A DNA stretch of 64,000 nucleotides from Xestospongia bergquistia (GCA_963965975.1 OZ014418.1:2802775-2866774); one strand, 5' to 3'; positions 1 to 12,851 are shown, counted from the first letter of the stretch. Notes: a model not told the origin generated them from the sequence alone. Translations and numbers: made by a program.

Positions 1-507
1 TACACAAATGCCATGCTGTGAGAACATCACTACATATTGTACCAATATATGGATTGTTATCACAATCTGTAGGTGTTATGTTTATACTAGGTCTACTCCA
101 AGTTGTTGGTAGAATATTACAGCTTTTTCGTGGTGGATTGGTAATGTTACTATTGCTTTTGATTGATCGTGATGTGTTGCTATAGGATGAGCCCTAAGGT
201 CAAAAAAACATTCCTTACCAATATATGATATAATTATAATAAAATAATGAAATGCATATTGTGATCATAAAAGAGTATATGACAAAAAATTAGATGGCAA
301 AAATATTATCATTCAGAAATGTATAACGTGTGTGTGTCAAGATCATATTAATGTAGCAATTTAATCAAAGATATTACTTACAAAAACATAATAAAACACA
401 ATTGGCAAAGAGAAGACAGCCACTATAATACATAGAGCAATAACCAGAACTGTGATCTCTACAAAATTCACAGATAACTTTCTTCGATTTTTACAGCCAC
501 AGGCCAT
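1..507 (-). CDS. Frizzled-like receptor paralogue A (5' part, runs off the window)
   Basis: This is the 5' end of a second copy of the receptor gene at 8544-12782. Exon 1 (382-507) is open and encodes 42 residues: a start MACGCKNRRKLSV, then a hydrophobic segment of about 25 residues, and it ends at a GTAAGT donor. The large exon begins at 193 after a TTAG acceptor and continues past the window edge. It encodes an Asn/Ser-rich stretch followed by CDNNPYIGTIC, the first cysteines of the CRD. The 30-bp mini-exon 2 of the whole gene is not found between them; the intron end runs straight into unrelated sequence. Exon 1 ends in phase 0 and the large exon starts in phase 0, so skipping exon 2 keeps the frame. 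The copy may therefore work with a protein about 10 residues shorter. The rest cannot be seen. Confidence 0.7.
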
Positions 508-581
508 ATTTCTATACATACTTCTTATTCACAAGTGAGTTATTATATTAAAATCAATAAAATTAATTTTAATTAATTGGT

Positions 582-596
582 TAGCAACGATTGCTA
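582..596. promoter_or_regulatory. Palindromic X-box-like site upstream of paralogue A
   Basis: TAGCAACGATTGCTA lies 75 bp upstream of the start codon of paralogue A. It is the counterpart of the perfect palindrome at 12852 in the whole gene, with one arm mismatch. The flanking 60 bp are also conserved between the two genes, so conservation alone may reflect recent duplication. Confidence 0.35.
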
Positions 597-879
597 TCCA
601 CTAGCTATCCTCTCCTCCTTTTTATAAGCTATAAGTTAGAGGTTGGCGTGGATGTTGTAGAGTTTGAAAGTTGTGGGACCAAACTCTAGTACTTCTTGTG
701 ATCTTGTTTGTACCTTCAGCTTCAACATTTCACCACAAAATGTCTTCTTAGAATCAAGAAGTGACAAAGCTTATTACTGAGCTCACTTGCTGAAAAGTGG
801 TTGCTGTTACCATTGATGAAGTTCATTTGTTATTGAAGTCGTAAGGTATTTATGGTGATGATATTAATTATAGTAATTT

Positions 880-1200
880 ATTTGACTATAGGGGAAAAAG
901 AACAGAGCATATATTCTGGAAGTGTTAAGGTCGGCTTAGACAAACTAGAGAACTTAGACTTGCATAGCCAGCCCCTGCTCCCTGCAGGAAGGATCTGGTC
1001 AACTGTAAGTAAAACTCTCATTTAGAGAACTACCAGAAATCTGGTAGTTGATAAGTGGTGTTAAGAGGGTGAAGGCAAACACCTATTTTAAAATTGCTGA
1101 CTCAACAGAGGCACAATGGCAAATACATGTAGCAGTTCTCTCAAGCTTTTTAGTGCCTTTTTAGTGTAAATGAGCTCAGCAGGCTCCTTTGCTATGTCCT
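880..1200 (-). repeat. Inverted, diverged piece of the 1.8-kb repeat family
   Basis: Read on the minus strand, this stretch matches about 4130-4440 and 21540-21840. Shared landmarks come in the same order: GAGCTCATTTACACT, then GTCAGCAATTTT, a GTGTTTGCC block, CTCTTAACACCACTTATCAA, and a GGCTGGCTATG block. It has extra sequence (about 1000-1020) and more substitutions than the other two copies share with each other, so it looks like an older member in the opposite orientation. No coding function was recognised. Confidence 0.6.
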
Positions 1201-2970
1201 ATGTGAAGTACCATGGAGTTTACAAATAACCAGTGCTTTCATCAGTCGAGTGTTAATAAAGTATATAACCTTCCAAACTGTCATGGATAATTGAGAAGTT
1301 GCAATTCAAGGTACTGCTACTAGAGTAGGAGATACACTTAAGGTGAAGCAGCTTGAACCAATACTGCTTTTCATCTCAGGGAGTTATTAACTTTGCCTCG
1401 TGCTTACAATACTAAAATTCAGCATATCTATAACAACCTTCTTCTTCACCTCTGCTCTTTGTAGGAGCTTTGGTAATTCTTCATCTCACTTTATACACTT
1501 ATGACATATGTAACTGTTTGCTTACATTGCATCCCATATTCAGACTTGTTAGATTGAAAGTGCTCCCTAAGTAAATTTTCTATAATTATAATTTCACGAA
1601 GGTTGCCTGCTTTTGAACCATTTTTTTTCTTTCCACTTATTTATATATTCCTTGACTGATATCAACATTTACACAAGAGACATAGTTTAAATTGTGGCAA
1701 TTTGACAATTCTGTTATCTCTGAACCATAGAGAGGTTTTAGCTGCTTTGTTGCCCACAACAAGTATTTACATCATTATGCTGTCTTTTAAAGTGTATTTG
1801 TTTTTATTGCTTATAAATTTTGTCATAGGTTGACTGTTTGTTTTTTTCAGGTATTTTGTCTGCATGGGTCAACTTTGAAAAAATCTTAATATCATATTTG
1901 ATTGAGTGTAAATGCAACACAATGTATAGGACAATCACCAATTTTATACATATGTTACTTCTGTGTATATACTAAATGATGTGGTGGAATAAAGAAACTT
2001 TTGCTAACAAATCTAAAGACTTCTTGTCAATTAAGTGTCTTGAATATAGTGAATAAGGTGATCATAGTTTCAATTTAGTCACCATATAATTCATCTGTTG
2101 AACACAGACACATTGTGATAAACAATATATATTCTTTCCTTACCTGTAAGTTCATCATCTTAAATGTCTAGTTCTGCTATATCATTTTCATCTTTATTTG
2201 AATGATCATTTGTAATATATGTAATTATAATTTGCATAATGATAACATTATATCAATCAGAGAGTTACCTTGAGTTGCCACTCCTTCCATAATACAGGTT
2301 ATATATGTATTTATTGAATGAACATCTTGGACCACAATGATGTCCTGACACTCACACATTCACATCTCGCTATCCCACATCCAGCCTCACATCCATATCC
2401 ATGTGTCAAGAAGGCTGATAGTATTACAACTGGATAGTTACCAGTAGGTTTTGGCCCAAATTAAAATAAACCAATGACATTCTAAAGCTTCGATTGATTG
2501 TGGTAATTGATCTTCAAAGCATATTTGATCCCATATTATGTGTGGTACATTGTTGTAAAAGTTAGTGCTCTTGCATATTGTCATCACTTGAGTCTTGTAA
2601 AGAAGATTTTAGACAATGTCCATATCCTTCACCTTTAGGTTGTAGAAGCTTGTTGTTTGAGAGGTGTTGAAGTTCCTCATCTGAGTTGGAGATTAGAAAG
2701 TTCTTCAAAATAATATAGTAAGTGTTACAGCAACTTTTATGATGTGGTGTAAAGCTTATATCACTACTATAGTGAAGTTGATAATGTTCTATATTTACCT
2801 TAGGGTCTAGGTATTGTCAAACTTTGTCACAATTTATATTAGCATCACATATATAGCACTTAATGGACTTAATGCTTACATACATGTCATCATTGCTACA
2901 TGATAAGCAAACGGACCTAACTGTAGTGTGACTTACAAAGCATCACTGTCTTAGTGTCATCAGCATAATC
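1201..2970. other. Intergenic stretch with no recognised gene
   Basis: AT-rich sequence with short, stop-rich frames on both strands. No splice-linked coding segment, RNA gene or repeat end was recognised. Confidence 0.5.
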
Positions 2971-2972
2971 AG

Positions 2973-3302
2973 TCATGAACCCCAACATATAAGGCTATCT
3001 GTCATTAACCCCAACATATAAGGCTATCTGTCATGAACCCCAACATATAAGGCTATCTGTCATGAACCCCAACATATAAGGCTATCTGTCATGAACCTCA
3101 ACATATAAGGCTATCTGTCATGAACCCCAACATATAAGGCTATCTGTCATGAACCCCAACATATAAGGTTATCTATCATGAACCCTAACATTTAAGGTTA
3201 TCAGTCATGTATTTTAACATATAAGGTTATCAGTAATGAATTCTAACATGTAAGGTTATCAGTCATGAACTCTAACATATAAGGTTATCAGTCATGAAGC
3301 CT
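2973..3302. repeat. 29-bp minisatellite, about 11 copies
   Basis: A unit of about 29 bp (core CATGAACCCCAACATATAAG followed by GCTATCTGT) is repeated head to tail. The first seven units are nearly identical. The later ones drift: GAACCCC becomes GAACTCT, and GGCTATCTG becomes GGTTATCAG. This gradient points to recent amplification from the left side. It does not encode a continuous repeat protein, because the 29-bp period shifts the frame and the frames contain stops. Confidence 0.9.
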
Positions 3303-4071
3303 AACACCTCAATAGTGCACAAATATTTGTTATTGTAATGTTAGACATACAAGACCATGTTGGATATATACATATATTCTTGATAGAAATGTTTTCTTTT
3401 TTAATATGGCAAACATGACGGATTTTTATATCATTTTTAATGTCCCTCTCACAATTCCAACATATACAACTGCTTACATCAATATCCTTAAGATCAAGAA
3501 AATTTTCTCTTAGCCTATACTCGATGGATTGAATGATCATAATACTGGTAGCTGGTGTGACCACACAAAACAAAGGGTCCACAGTTTCATCCTGGATTAA
3601 TTTTCTTCTTTCTTGGCATATAGTCTGTCATTTAACTGTAAATATCCATAGTACATATTATTTATTACTTCATTTATACTGTATACTTCAAATATCCTTT
3701 GTAATCATTTATACTTCAGTCATCCATTTATACAGTCCTTTCTTTAATTTTATTGTATTATATTTTCTAAGAGATTGTATCGATTATTCCTAGTTATGTT
3801 AATAAAGTAGTTGTAACTTTTAAGTAAAGTCCTGGCAGTTACAATACTACTGAAACAGGAAGATATAGAGATCTTGTACATTATGTATTTTAATTACAGG
3901 TGTAACATATGAAGAGAATCAGGCTAACAAATTCTATTGCTGTGCGTAAATTTAACAAAACGAAAAGATGACGTTGTTGAGATACATAGCTCACTATATC
4001 TCACTCTGCTAACAGCACAGGTGTGGATGTTTGGAGATGTGATGAAAAAGTGCAATGGCCCATCCACACAC
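3303..4071. other. Intergenic stretch with no recognised gene
   Basis: Overlapping short frames exist on both strands (up to about 90 codons) but their composition is random-looking and none matches a known family. 3890-4070 has splice-like signals and may be the tail of something older. Nothing firm can be called. Confidence 0.4.
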
Positions 4072-5880
4072 ATGGTTATTTTGCTTGTGAAATACCATTA
4101 TACACAATTTATATTAATTTCCAGTACAATATCAAACGACTAGGTAAGGACAGAAATGGACTACAAAGGAGCTTTCTGAGCTCATTTACACTGAAAAGAC
4201 ACTGAAACGTTTGCTACACATATTTGTCATTGTGGCTTCCACTTAGTCAGCAATTTTTAAGTGGGTGTTTGCCCTCCTCCCTCTTAACACCACTTATCAA
4301 ATACCGGATTTCCTGTAGTTCTTTTCCGTCAGGAAGGAGGGGTTGGCTATGTGAGACTAATCAGACTATAGAGCACTTATTAGTACTTTCCACATATCAC
4401 TAACCTTTCCTATTTCTAGATCTCACAGCCTCAGCAATGCAATCAATACAAATTGTTATTGTAAAGAACCTTCACTTAGAGTTGTTGGGTTCATTCAAAG
4501 ACCAACATTTTTTTGAAAGTGACAAAAGTTAGAGTGAAGTTTTGATTGACTTAAAAGATTTTTAAAAAGCTTGAACTGCTGTATCATGTTATTGTGTGTT
4601 GCCGAAAGATTGTCATTGTATAACTGTCTTGACTACATAAGTTATTCTCCAGATAATGGTATAAACAACTGCACATCTAATTGTTTCTTTACAATATATC
4701 ATTTAAGAGTTGATGAAAACAGACAAAAAACTCATTGCTAAAAAAAATTAAAATCAAAGAATGATCCCAGTGGCATTTGTCTTGTTCTTTATACCACAAT
4801 AGGAGGAAAGTTCATACCAGGAGACCAACATCACCATTCTCTTTAAAACCTATCAATAAGTCAATTATTTGTCTGATGTTGTGGTTTCTGGGATATGATA
4901 ATATAACATCCGAGGAGACAGATAACCAACCAACTACTGGCAATCAGTCTAATTCTGAGTTTCAGTAAGTGATTGGATCATCTTCTGATGATGATGAAAC
5001 AATCTTTAATTTGAAGATGCTTCTGCAAAAAGTAAACTATACTGCATATTTTCACTGCTATGTAGTTTAACTAATAACTATAATACTAAACAACAGACCT
5101 ATGTATACAGCTCATATTTCATATGGAAATGAACAAAAATTTATATCATATGGCAATATTCAATACTACCAAAAGTATAATTCAAAATTGTGAATTCCTA
5201 GTAAAGTCTGAATAGTTATGCAAACAGTAGCAATCCCTTTGTAGAGATGGTTATGTGTATATGTTAATAAGATCACAAACAGACATAGCAATGAATGCAG
5301 TAGTATTGTTCCTAACACCACCATATTAACAATTAACTAGTATTGCATTGTACATCTCATTACATACTAGAGACAATCCTATTGCTTTCCTTTACTTCCT
5401 ATATGCTATCTATCATAAGGTCAATCTATCATTCAGACTGGATATTCACGCTTTGTCTTATATCATTAATGGTAAAAGATGTTAGTTCATATTATATATA
5501 TATGGACTTGTGCTATACGTGCTAGACAGGTTCCTAGTATTTAAAATACTCGTCATACAAACTGTTTACAAGTAGCAATGATTCAAAGTATAAATATGAT
5601 ATATGGCAATTGTATATGTTATTATGTCATTGGAAGGACTGTGTCTGTGATGGGTGGGTCACAACAATAGCATTATATATATATATATGAATTCTATCAC
5701 TAATTCATAGAAGTATGTTACTACTAGATTTATCATTGAATATACCAAAGATAAAGGATGAAAGTGGGATTGAAACAGGAGTGAATCACATATACATTAC
5801 TATGGCATGTGCTCATTTCATCTATGTTCAAAAACTTGTCTGTTATATACGTTTTGTCAAATACTACTACATTAATGACG
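4072..5880 (+). repeat. 1.8-kb repeat, copy 1
   Basis: By eye this block is about 95% identical along its full length to 21486-23296. Similarity starts abruptly at ATGGTTATTTTGCTTG and stops abruptly after a run ending ATTAATGACGC. No inverted or long direct terminal repeats are visible at the edges, and no poly-A tail. Short open frames inside do not match a known transposase. It may be a non-autonomous mobile element of unknown type or a segmental duplication; a shorter inverted relative at 880-1200 favours a dispersed repeat family. Confidence 0.8.
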
Positions 5881-6890
5881 CTATGTAAAGTTTTACCAGG
5901 TTGCTGAGATTTTTCTGGCATGGAATAACTTGATGAGATAACTCCCTAGTTGATGCTGCTCTGAAAAAATATTGCATCAACTCAATTTTATGTCATAAAT
6001 TTTAGTTCACAGAAGGTTTAATTATTTAATTCTATTCTATTTCCAATCTATCTCCCTTCATTCCTGTGAACAAATGAAATCAGTAATGGGTGGAGTTTTG
6101 ACTAAATAAGGTAACAACTGCGTTGATATATGAATAGTTTTACTAATTCGTATCACTGTATTCCCAACTATGAACACTAAACTAAGGGCAAAATACATCA
6201 GTAATGGGTGGAGTTTTAACCAAATTAGGTCTGATGGTATAAAAATACTTATTCATAACATTTTACACTCACAGTGAATACAGGTGTCAGTATAAATAAG
6301 CTATAGGAAATGGTCATTTATATAAAATCATTTATAGTTGTGAACGTAAAATCAAGAACCACTTGAACATGCTATATTTTTGGATTATCTAGTTACATTA
6401 TATACACTCAAGTTAGCTGATAAATGTAATGGTTTTATATTACCAACCATTAAATTTAAGCATTCTCATATAAAGTATATGGTTGATCTATACATGGTCA
6501 TATCCAATAAAAAAAGAATAGCAGTAGCCAACTATAAGATATAAATGAATGATTGAATGTAGTTCAACCATCAGGAATACAATCACATTGTAAATATAGT
6601 TTCTCAGCCACTCAGTTCTGACTAAAGTAAGTCACAATATTGTGTAATCACTATGTTGATGTCCTCCATTATGCCTATATTGTATTTGATAACATCATAT
6701 GGCAATGAATATAGTAATAATAACTATTATATTTCATGTTGTTTCCTTACATTTCCTGCAAAGATATCACAACACTTCAAAGTATAAATGAATGACATGT
6801 TATAAATGTAACAGAACTAATTACTACTCAACCCTCAAGTCAACAACATGAACAGAGTGTATATGAATAATAACTACTCAACGCTCAAGT
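5881..6890. other. Intergenic stretch with no recognised gene
   Basis: AT-rich, stop-rich. A short direct duplication is visible at 6826-6915, where a run beginning CTACTCAAC and containing GACAGAGTGTATATGAAT occurs twice in a row just before the open frame at 6898. Nothing else was recognised. Confidence 0.4.
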
Positions 6891-6897
6891 CAACAAC

Positions 6898-8090
6898 ATG
6901 GACAGAGTGTATATGAATATTAACTTAATTGCCATTTGCCTTACAGGATTAGTCATAGCCGAATATAGTGATTTCTTGATAATGCAAGGAAAGTTAAGCT
7001 CTCTTGTGGGAAAAAATAAACAAAGAGTTGAATCAGCTGGTATTGAATTTGATGATCTTATCCAGTTTTATCATTTTAAAACAAGGATTCAAAGAGCAAG
7101 AAACTTAAAAAATGTTTTTGTTATAGTTTGTAAACTTTGTTCACCAGTTAACATAGAGGTTTTATTTCTTATTGTTGATCACTTCAAACCATTTGATGCA
7201 TTAAAAGTCATTTAAGAATATGAAATGATGAACAGACTACTATTAAAAAAACCTGCTCAGCAGTACACTTGCTCAACAGCTCAAGAAGGAAATTGAGCAA
7301 TTAGACCATAATCCTACACCTGAGTGTGCAATTACTCTTAAATGAAATTGGCCTTCAAATAATAGTTTAATAGTTAAACAATTTGAGAAAGTCATGAAAA
7401 CCTGTTCTCTGACTACTCCATGTATATTCACATTTGTGAAGCAAGAGTGTGCTCCTAAATGATTAATGGGAGTGCTTGTGAAAATGGCAAAGACAAGTCT
7501 ACCATATCTCTTTGATATTGGAGTGATTTTGTTACAGATTGGAGATGAGATTATCCTTCATAAAAGGCAAAGACATCAAAATAACCATGTTGGACATATC
7601 ATTATTACATAGTAATTATTTATTACTATATATTTCGTATCACTGTACTTTTTTTACAAACAACATCCAATAAAGTATACAAACATAATTCACCCATTAC
7701 TGATGCTCCTGGTAATACTATTCTCATCTCAAAACTAGGTTCATCTGATCATAGACTTGAGGAAATACAAAGAATGTATAGCCAAGAAGAGGTCACGCGC
7801 CATCTATCAGTAAGCATTTAGGTAGTAATACCATATTACTTACTTTATAGGTCCACAGCAACAAAATCAATTAGAGAAGGTTGTCACTGATAAACAGAGA
7901 AGAGATGAAGCAAGAGACAACAGTTGTTACTTGTTTTGTTGATATGTCTACCATCTACAGGAAGTTAGAGTTTTTGCAGAAGAAATTGAGAAGTTGAGAC
8001 ATCAACTTGAAATACGTGTACAACTAATCATCAGTAAACAGCAGATATGGAACTTGAGTCAATTGTACAACAAAGTGTAGGTACAAGTTG
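6898..8090 (+). pseudogene. Unrecognised gene relic with coiled-coil exons
   Basis: The first part (6898-7215) is a 105-codon open frame starting MDRVYMNINL. It has a hydrophobic start followed by mixed helical sequence (GIEFDDLIQFYHFKTR) that looks like real protein. The same kind of sequence continues after the stop in other frames, interrupted by stops, to about 7590 (for example FEKVMKTCSLTTPCIF). Two later pieces at about 7850-7920 and 7960-8080 encode charged heptad-like segments (QLEKVVTDKQRRDEARDN and EEIEKLRHQLEIR) bounded by splice-like sites. I read this as one decayed plus-strand gene of a sponge-type helical family that I cannot name. The N-terminal frame alone could still be expressed. 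Confidence 0.4.
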
Positions 8091-8319
8091 TGTGTTTTAG
8101 AAGATGAAATGAAATAAGCTAAAGAATATGTAATATACTGTTCATTTAATTGTCTCTAATAACTACATAACAAAGGGATAATATAGCATTGCACACATCA
8201 GTGAGATGTTCAATAAAAGTGGATGTTTGATCACACATCTAATGACACTTCATTATTGCAAGGCAAAGTTGACTACCTTTATAAAACATCTTTGTAAATT
8301 AGTGAAGCATTTGATAATA

Positions 8320-8395
8320 TTATTAAAAGTAATCCTATAAGATCATATGATATTGCACTCATGTAGAAGTTGTAGATTTGTTCATGTCAGTAGAT
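8320..8395 (-). pseudogene. Fragment of a Frizzled-like TM7 exon
   Basis: Matches the part of exon 10 of the neighbouring receptor gene around 9090-9150 (shared CCTATAAGA, CATATG and ATTGCACTCATGTAG landmarks, same orientation). It is about 75 bp long, lies just downstream of the whole gene, and has no open frame. It is probably the remnant of another tandem copy. Confidence 0.55.
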
Positions 8396-8543
8396 GTGAT
8401 TAAGTCAGTAATAATTAATAAAACTGATAAAATTTACTAATAATAAATTGTATACAATATATGTACTACAACATCTCTGTATAACAACAAATATAATAAT
8501 TATCAACATGAAAATCATTAGTTAGTTTACATTGATGCAGACC

Positions 8544-11500
8544 TTAGGACTCAAAGACTTTCATCTCAATATCTTCATCAAGTCTATAGATAGACAGTGT
8601 ATGAGTTAACACAAGATAACAGAAATATAATAACTCACCTACTGTCTGTTTCTTTAGTTGTATTTGTTCCTACAGATTTGAGTCTGCAAAAGTGAAAATT
8701 GTTGATAACTAACAGCATTATATGTTTTACATACTGTTTTTACATATTGTCTAACATAATATAATAATAATACTAGTAGTATAATGCTGATAGAACAAGT
8801 TATTACAACAATCAACAGTATAAAAACATTCATTAAAAAATATAATTATATATGATATATAAATTTGAAATAGCATGACTTTGTAACATTACACATACGT
8901 AGTTACATGTTTAAATGAAAATTACACTGGAACATTTATCAATGCCACTCACACTCTGTTGTCTGATGATGAACTTGAAACATTTGTAATCTCAGAAGAT
9001 TTTCTTGAGAGATGACGAAATGACTTAACTGCAACCTCTTTTACTGACCTCCACTTCAATACAAAGTTGAGAATACCAAGTGGAATAAGTCCTATAAGAG
9101 CATATGCTATTGCACTCATGTAGGGGCTGTAGATATGTTCAAACTCAGATCTGTTACATTTTCCAGGAACATGTCCTAAAGCCTCACACTTGAAATAATC
9201 TGTCAGTACAGAAACAAATTTGTCAGATTTAGCTGTAACAATGGCACTGTGAACTAAAGTAAATACAGCAAAGACTATAAACAAAAGTATTGCAATAAGG
9301 ATTTTCTTCTCAGCTGTACTTAGTGTTCTATTATTTTTGGTAAATTTGGATTTAAAGGTAGATTTCTAAAACAATCATAATATTAATAAAAATTATTAAA
9401 AAGTATGTTTACCTTGTGAATAATCCAAAAGATAATAAATAGAAGGTATGTTTCAATACCAACAAGTACATCAATAATGACAGTAACAGAATAGAACCAC
9501 ATAGGTCCATTGCTTATACAAATATTTGGAGGAAAACGGTGTATGTTATATTTATAATCTTCCACGGAAAGAGATACTATAACAGCTGGTAATGGTATAA
9601 CTAAACCTGTGAAACTAATAAAACTTTATTTATTATTTATAATTTTGACATACCAAGAAATATCATTACAGCTAAAATGTATTTGTTCCGTCCTATTTTT
9701 TCCATTCTATTGGCATGAAATGGTAACACAACTCTATAAAAAAATATAGTGACATGAAAGAACCACAATAGCATAATATTGATAATAGCATAATGAAAAA
9801 CAGCTCCTATATAAAACAATCATAATGTGTCTGATGTAAAATGGCATCATTAAACCTGATAATGTACAAAATGGTGTTGGATTATTGAGAGTATCAATAA
9901 GACTTGTTGAACTGCAGAATAAAGTATTTCTGTCAATAGAAATGATGATGGTCAAGAGTGCTATATAAAGAATTAAAACTTGCTCAATAGTCATTTCATT
10001 AGATTACAACATACCTATTACTGAACAGTCAATCACTACAAATATTAACAAGATAGATGGATATGAAAACCTAACAAAATATGTTATGATCACATTCATG
10101 TACATACAATGTAAAGTGAATATGTTACTTTCACAAAGAAATTAATAGCTTACATAGATGGGCACTATGAAATGTAGGCTTCATATAAATTATTTGTTGT
10201 ATTGATGGATTGGAATGTAGAGTTGCCAAAAATTATACCATGAGTAGTTCATAAAAATTCTAGATTCGATAGTATTCTTCTCATGTAAGGTAGATGCATG
10301 ATTGTTAAAACAACTGCTTATTTTTTTACATAACTATACATTGATAAACTCACATTGTTTTGTGATTTTTGATTGATATTACCAAAATTAGTATACAAAG
10401 TAACAAAGCAACACATGATGCTATTAATTCTGAGTATATCAAAAGTTGACTTCCATTACGAGTGCCTTGTTCAAATCTGTCACATTGAGGGTGACATGTA
10501 TTGTTGATGTTAATAAAATCTTCTCTGCATGTAATATTTTGAAGAGTAGAATTGAGTGAAGGACTTGTAAAAGAGCCATTTCCAGTATCTATATTAAATT
10601 AAGAGACATTAATATAATTCAACCAATTAATGTTTTACTTAACATTGTGATACAGTGAAACCTATCTGAAGTAACTATCTTTGGAACTAATCAGAGTGAT
10701 CTTAATAGAGAAGTGGTCTTTACATGCAACATCCTGTTTTCACCAACTGCAGCACACACTTGTTAACTTAGAGAGGTTTTCTTATATATTATAGTAATCG
10801 TATTTTAAAGCTACTCAGAGTGGTTGTTAGAGAAAAGTGGGTTCTAGATGGAAGTTGTTACTAAGGCAGTCTTCATTGTATTATATTAAAATGCATAATG
10901 TAAACTTGTACTAGTTATGATATATAACCAGTGTTTACATACAAAAGCTAAATAAAGGTTTAATAAAGCTTTTACTCAATACTTTTTTCTAATTTTTTTT
11001 GTTATCCTATGGTCTAAATTTCATTAACTATTGTTCTTTTAAATGAAATTATCAGTAAGGGTTACTCTGTAAAATTAGTAATAGCATGTTAGGGAGGACT
11101 ACTGAATCTTAAACTTAATATACACTCAAGGGTTTAAAATTTAGGGTCTAGAAAATCCTTTCTAGTAGATATGCTGAACATTTAAAATGGAGTACTAGCT
11201 AAATAACTAAAATTTATAAGTTGCAACTCGTTTTCAAATAAAAATTATGTCTAAAATATTATGTTACTTAAGATATGTACTCACAAGACGATAGCTTTTG
11301 ACAATCAGGCAATCTGTCTCCATATCCATAATTAATAGCTAGATTCCATTGTAAAACACATACACCAGTACTTATGTCAATACAGTCTTCTCTTGATGCT
11401 GTATATATGTCTCTACTAGGACAGTCATAAAGTGGAAAGTAATATTGACAGAGAAATGGAATTGCAACTTTTTGGCATTCCTTGTAGTGCACTATAAACA

Positions 11501-12782
11501 ATCATGAAAGATACCATATATAATTTTAAACTTTAGTAAAACCTAATAATGAATCCAATTGGAGTAAATCCTTTTCAAGTTGTGCCTGAGTTTCCTCTGA
11601 TTTATTACTGTATATGACAATGTCTCCATCCTCTATTGTACATAAATGCCATGCATTGAGAACATTCCTACATATTGTACCAACATATGGATTGTTATCA
11701 CAGTCTGTAGGTGTTATGTTTATATTAAGTCTACTCCAAGTTATTGATAAGGTATTACAGCTTATTTGGATTGGACTCTGTCCATTGGTCACATTGCTGT
11801 TGCTACTGTTTGATTGTGATATGTTATTATAGGATGTACCCTAAGGTCAAGAAGACATTTCCTACTAACACATAATATAAACATAGTAAATTACACAATG
11901 CATAAATTAATTACATATACTTACAGGAGAAGCAGCTAAAAAATCAGTGTAATCCTAAAAGAGAATATGGCGTATAGTAGATAGAAGAAAATATTATCAA
12001 TTCACAAATATATAATGTGTATATGTGTCAAAATAGTGTAATGTAACATTTAATAAAAGATAATACATATCAGCTGCAAACCAAGTTATTGTTTGATATA
12101 TTTTTTGTAGATACTGATGCCCAGTTGTATCTCCACAGATCAGTTGAAGCTGTTCTAGCATCAGCAGAAAGAGAGAAAACAACTAAATATTCTGAGGCTA
12201 TCAAAACCAGACGTGCCTCCTTTTGTAGCACCTGTGGAATTGTGTTTTAGTAATTGAGGCAAGCTATCAGTTAAGGAGATTTCCTGAAAGCCACCAATGA
12301 AGTGGAAGAAGCCATGGAGTAGATTAATAGTTGGGTTCAAGCTACATTGGTTCTTTTCAATTATATGTGCTACCAACATATGTCTCTATTTTGAACTACA
12401 ATTAAATGGAGGAGTGAAGTTGGGATGTAGGAAGGTGCCGGCCGTATACCTTTAACATAATTTTAAAATTTATTGTGTTTTTATACATAATGCATTTGTT
12501 CCCTTACTGGCGATAGTTTTGAATGATTCGATTTAAAATTTTACTATTATATATACTAGTAATTGTATCTACATAATTGTCTCTGTTTTTGTATCATATC
12601 TAATTTGCCTTTATTCTTTGTCTTAGGAAACTAGTTTTTGTAAAGATAGTACTTACAGAGACGTAGTAAAACACAATTGGTAAGGAGAAGAGAGACACTA
12701 TAACACATAGAGCAATAACCAGAACAGTAATCTCTATAACCTTCACTGACAACTTCTTTCGAGTTTTGCAGCTACAGGCCAT
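8544..12782 (-). CDS. Frizzled/Smoothened-like receptor, 12 exons, apparently whole
   Basis: Exons on the minus strand: 12657-12782, 11925-11954, 11543-11840, 11285-11491, 10354-10588, 10015-10070, 9856-9960, 9654-9806, 9413-9606, 8953-9365, 8639-8683, 8544-8583. All junctions keep phase and give 633 residues. The start is the only upstream Met; it is conserved in two paralogues. Residues 1-42 hold a basic start and a long hydrophobic segment (a signal anchor rather than a cleaved signal). A cysteine-rich Frizzled-type domain follows, about 80-250, containing CQKVAIPFLCQYYFPLYDC. Seven membrane segments run from about 268 to 575. The TM2 start FSYPSILLIF resembles the FRYPERPIIFL of Frizzled. 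The Dishevelled-binding KTxxxW after TM7 is absent (the sequence there is LKWRSVKEV). The tail is Ser-rich and ends MKVFES. It is likely a plasma-membrane receptor; ligand and pathway are not shown. The donor of exon 3 (GTTTTA) is weak. Confidence 0.85.
10650..10870. repeat. Repeat-like block in receptor intron 4
   Basis: This part of the intron between exons 4 and 5 begins with ACAGTGAAACCT and contains two similar halves (ACTAATCAGAGTGATCTT against GCTACTCAGAGTGGTTGT; each is followed by TAGAGAAGTGG or TTAGAGAAAAGTGG). The layout resembles non-autonomous elements whose ends read CAGTGAAACC. Boundaries were not found. Confidence 0.35.
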
Positions 12783-12851
12783 GTTTCTATGCAGACGTCT
12801 TATTAACCAGTAAATTATTTTATTAAAATCAATAAATTTTAATTAATTGGT

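Noticed and set aside
2973-3302. Possible CRISPR-like array (29-bp repeats)
   Set aside because: Units are directly head to tail with no spacers, in an animal genome.
4777-4968. Short open frame in the 1.8-kb repeat (LKPINKSII region), also present at 22237
   Set aside because: Conserved only because the repeat copies are nearly identical; no recognised motif.
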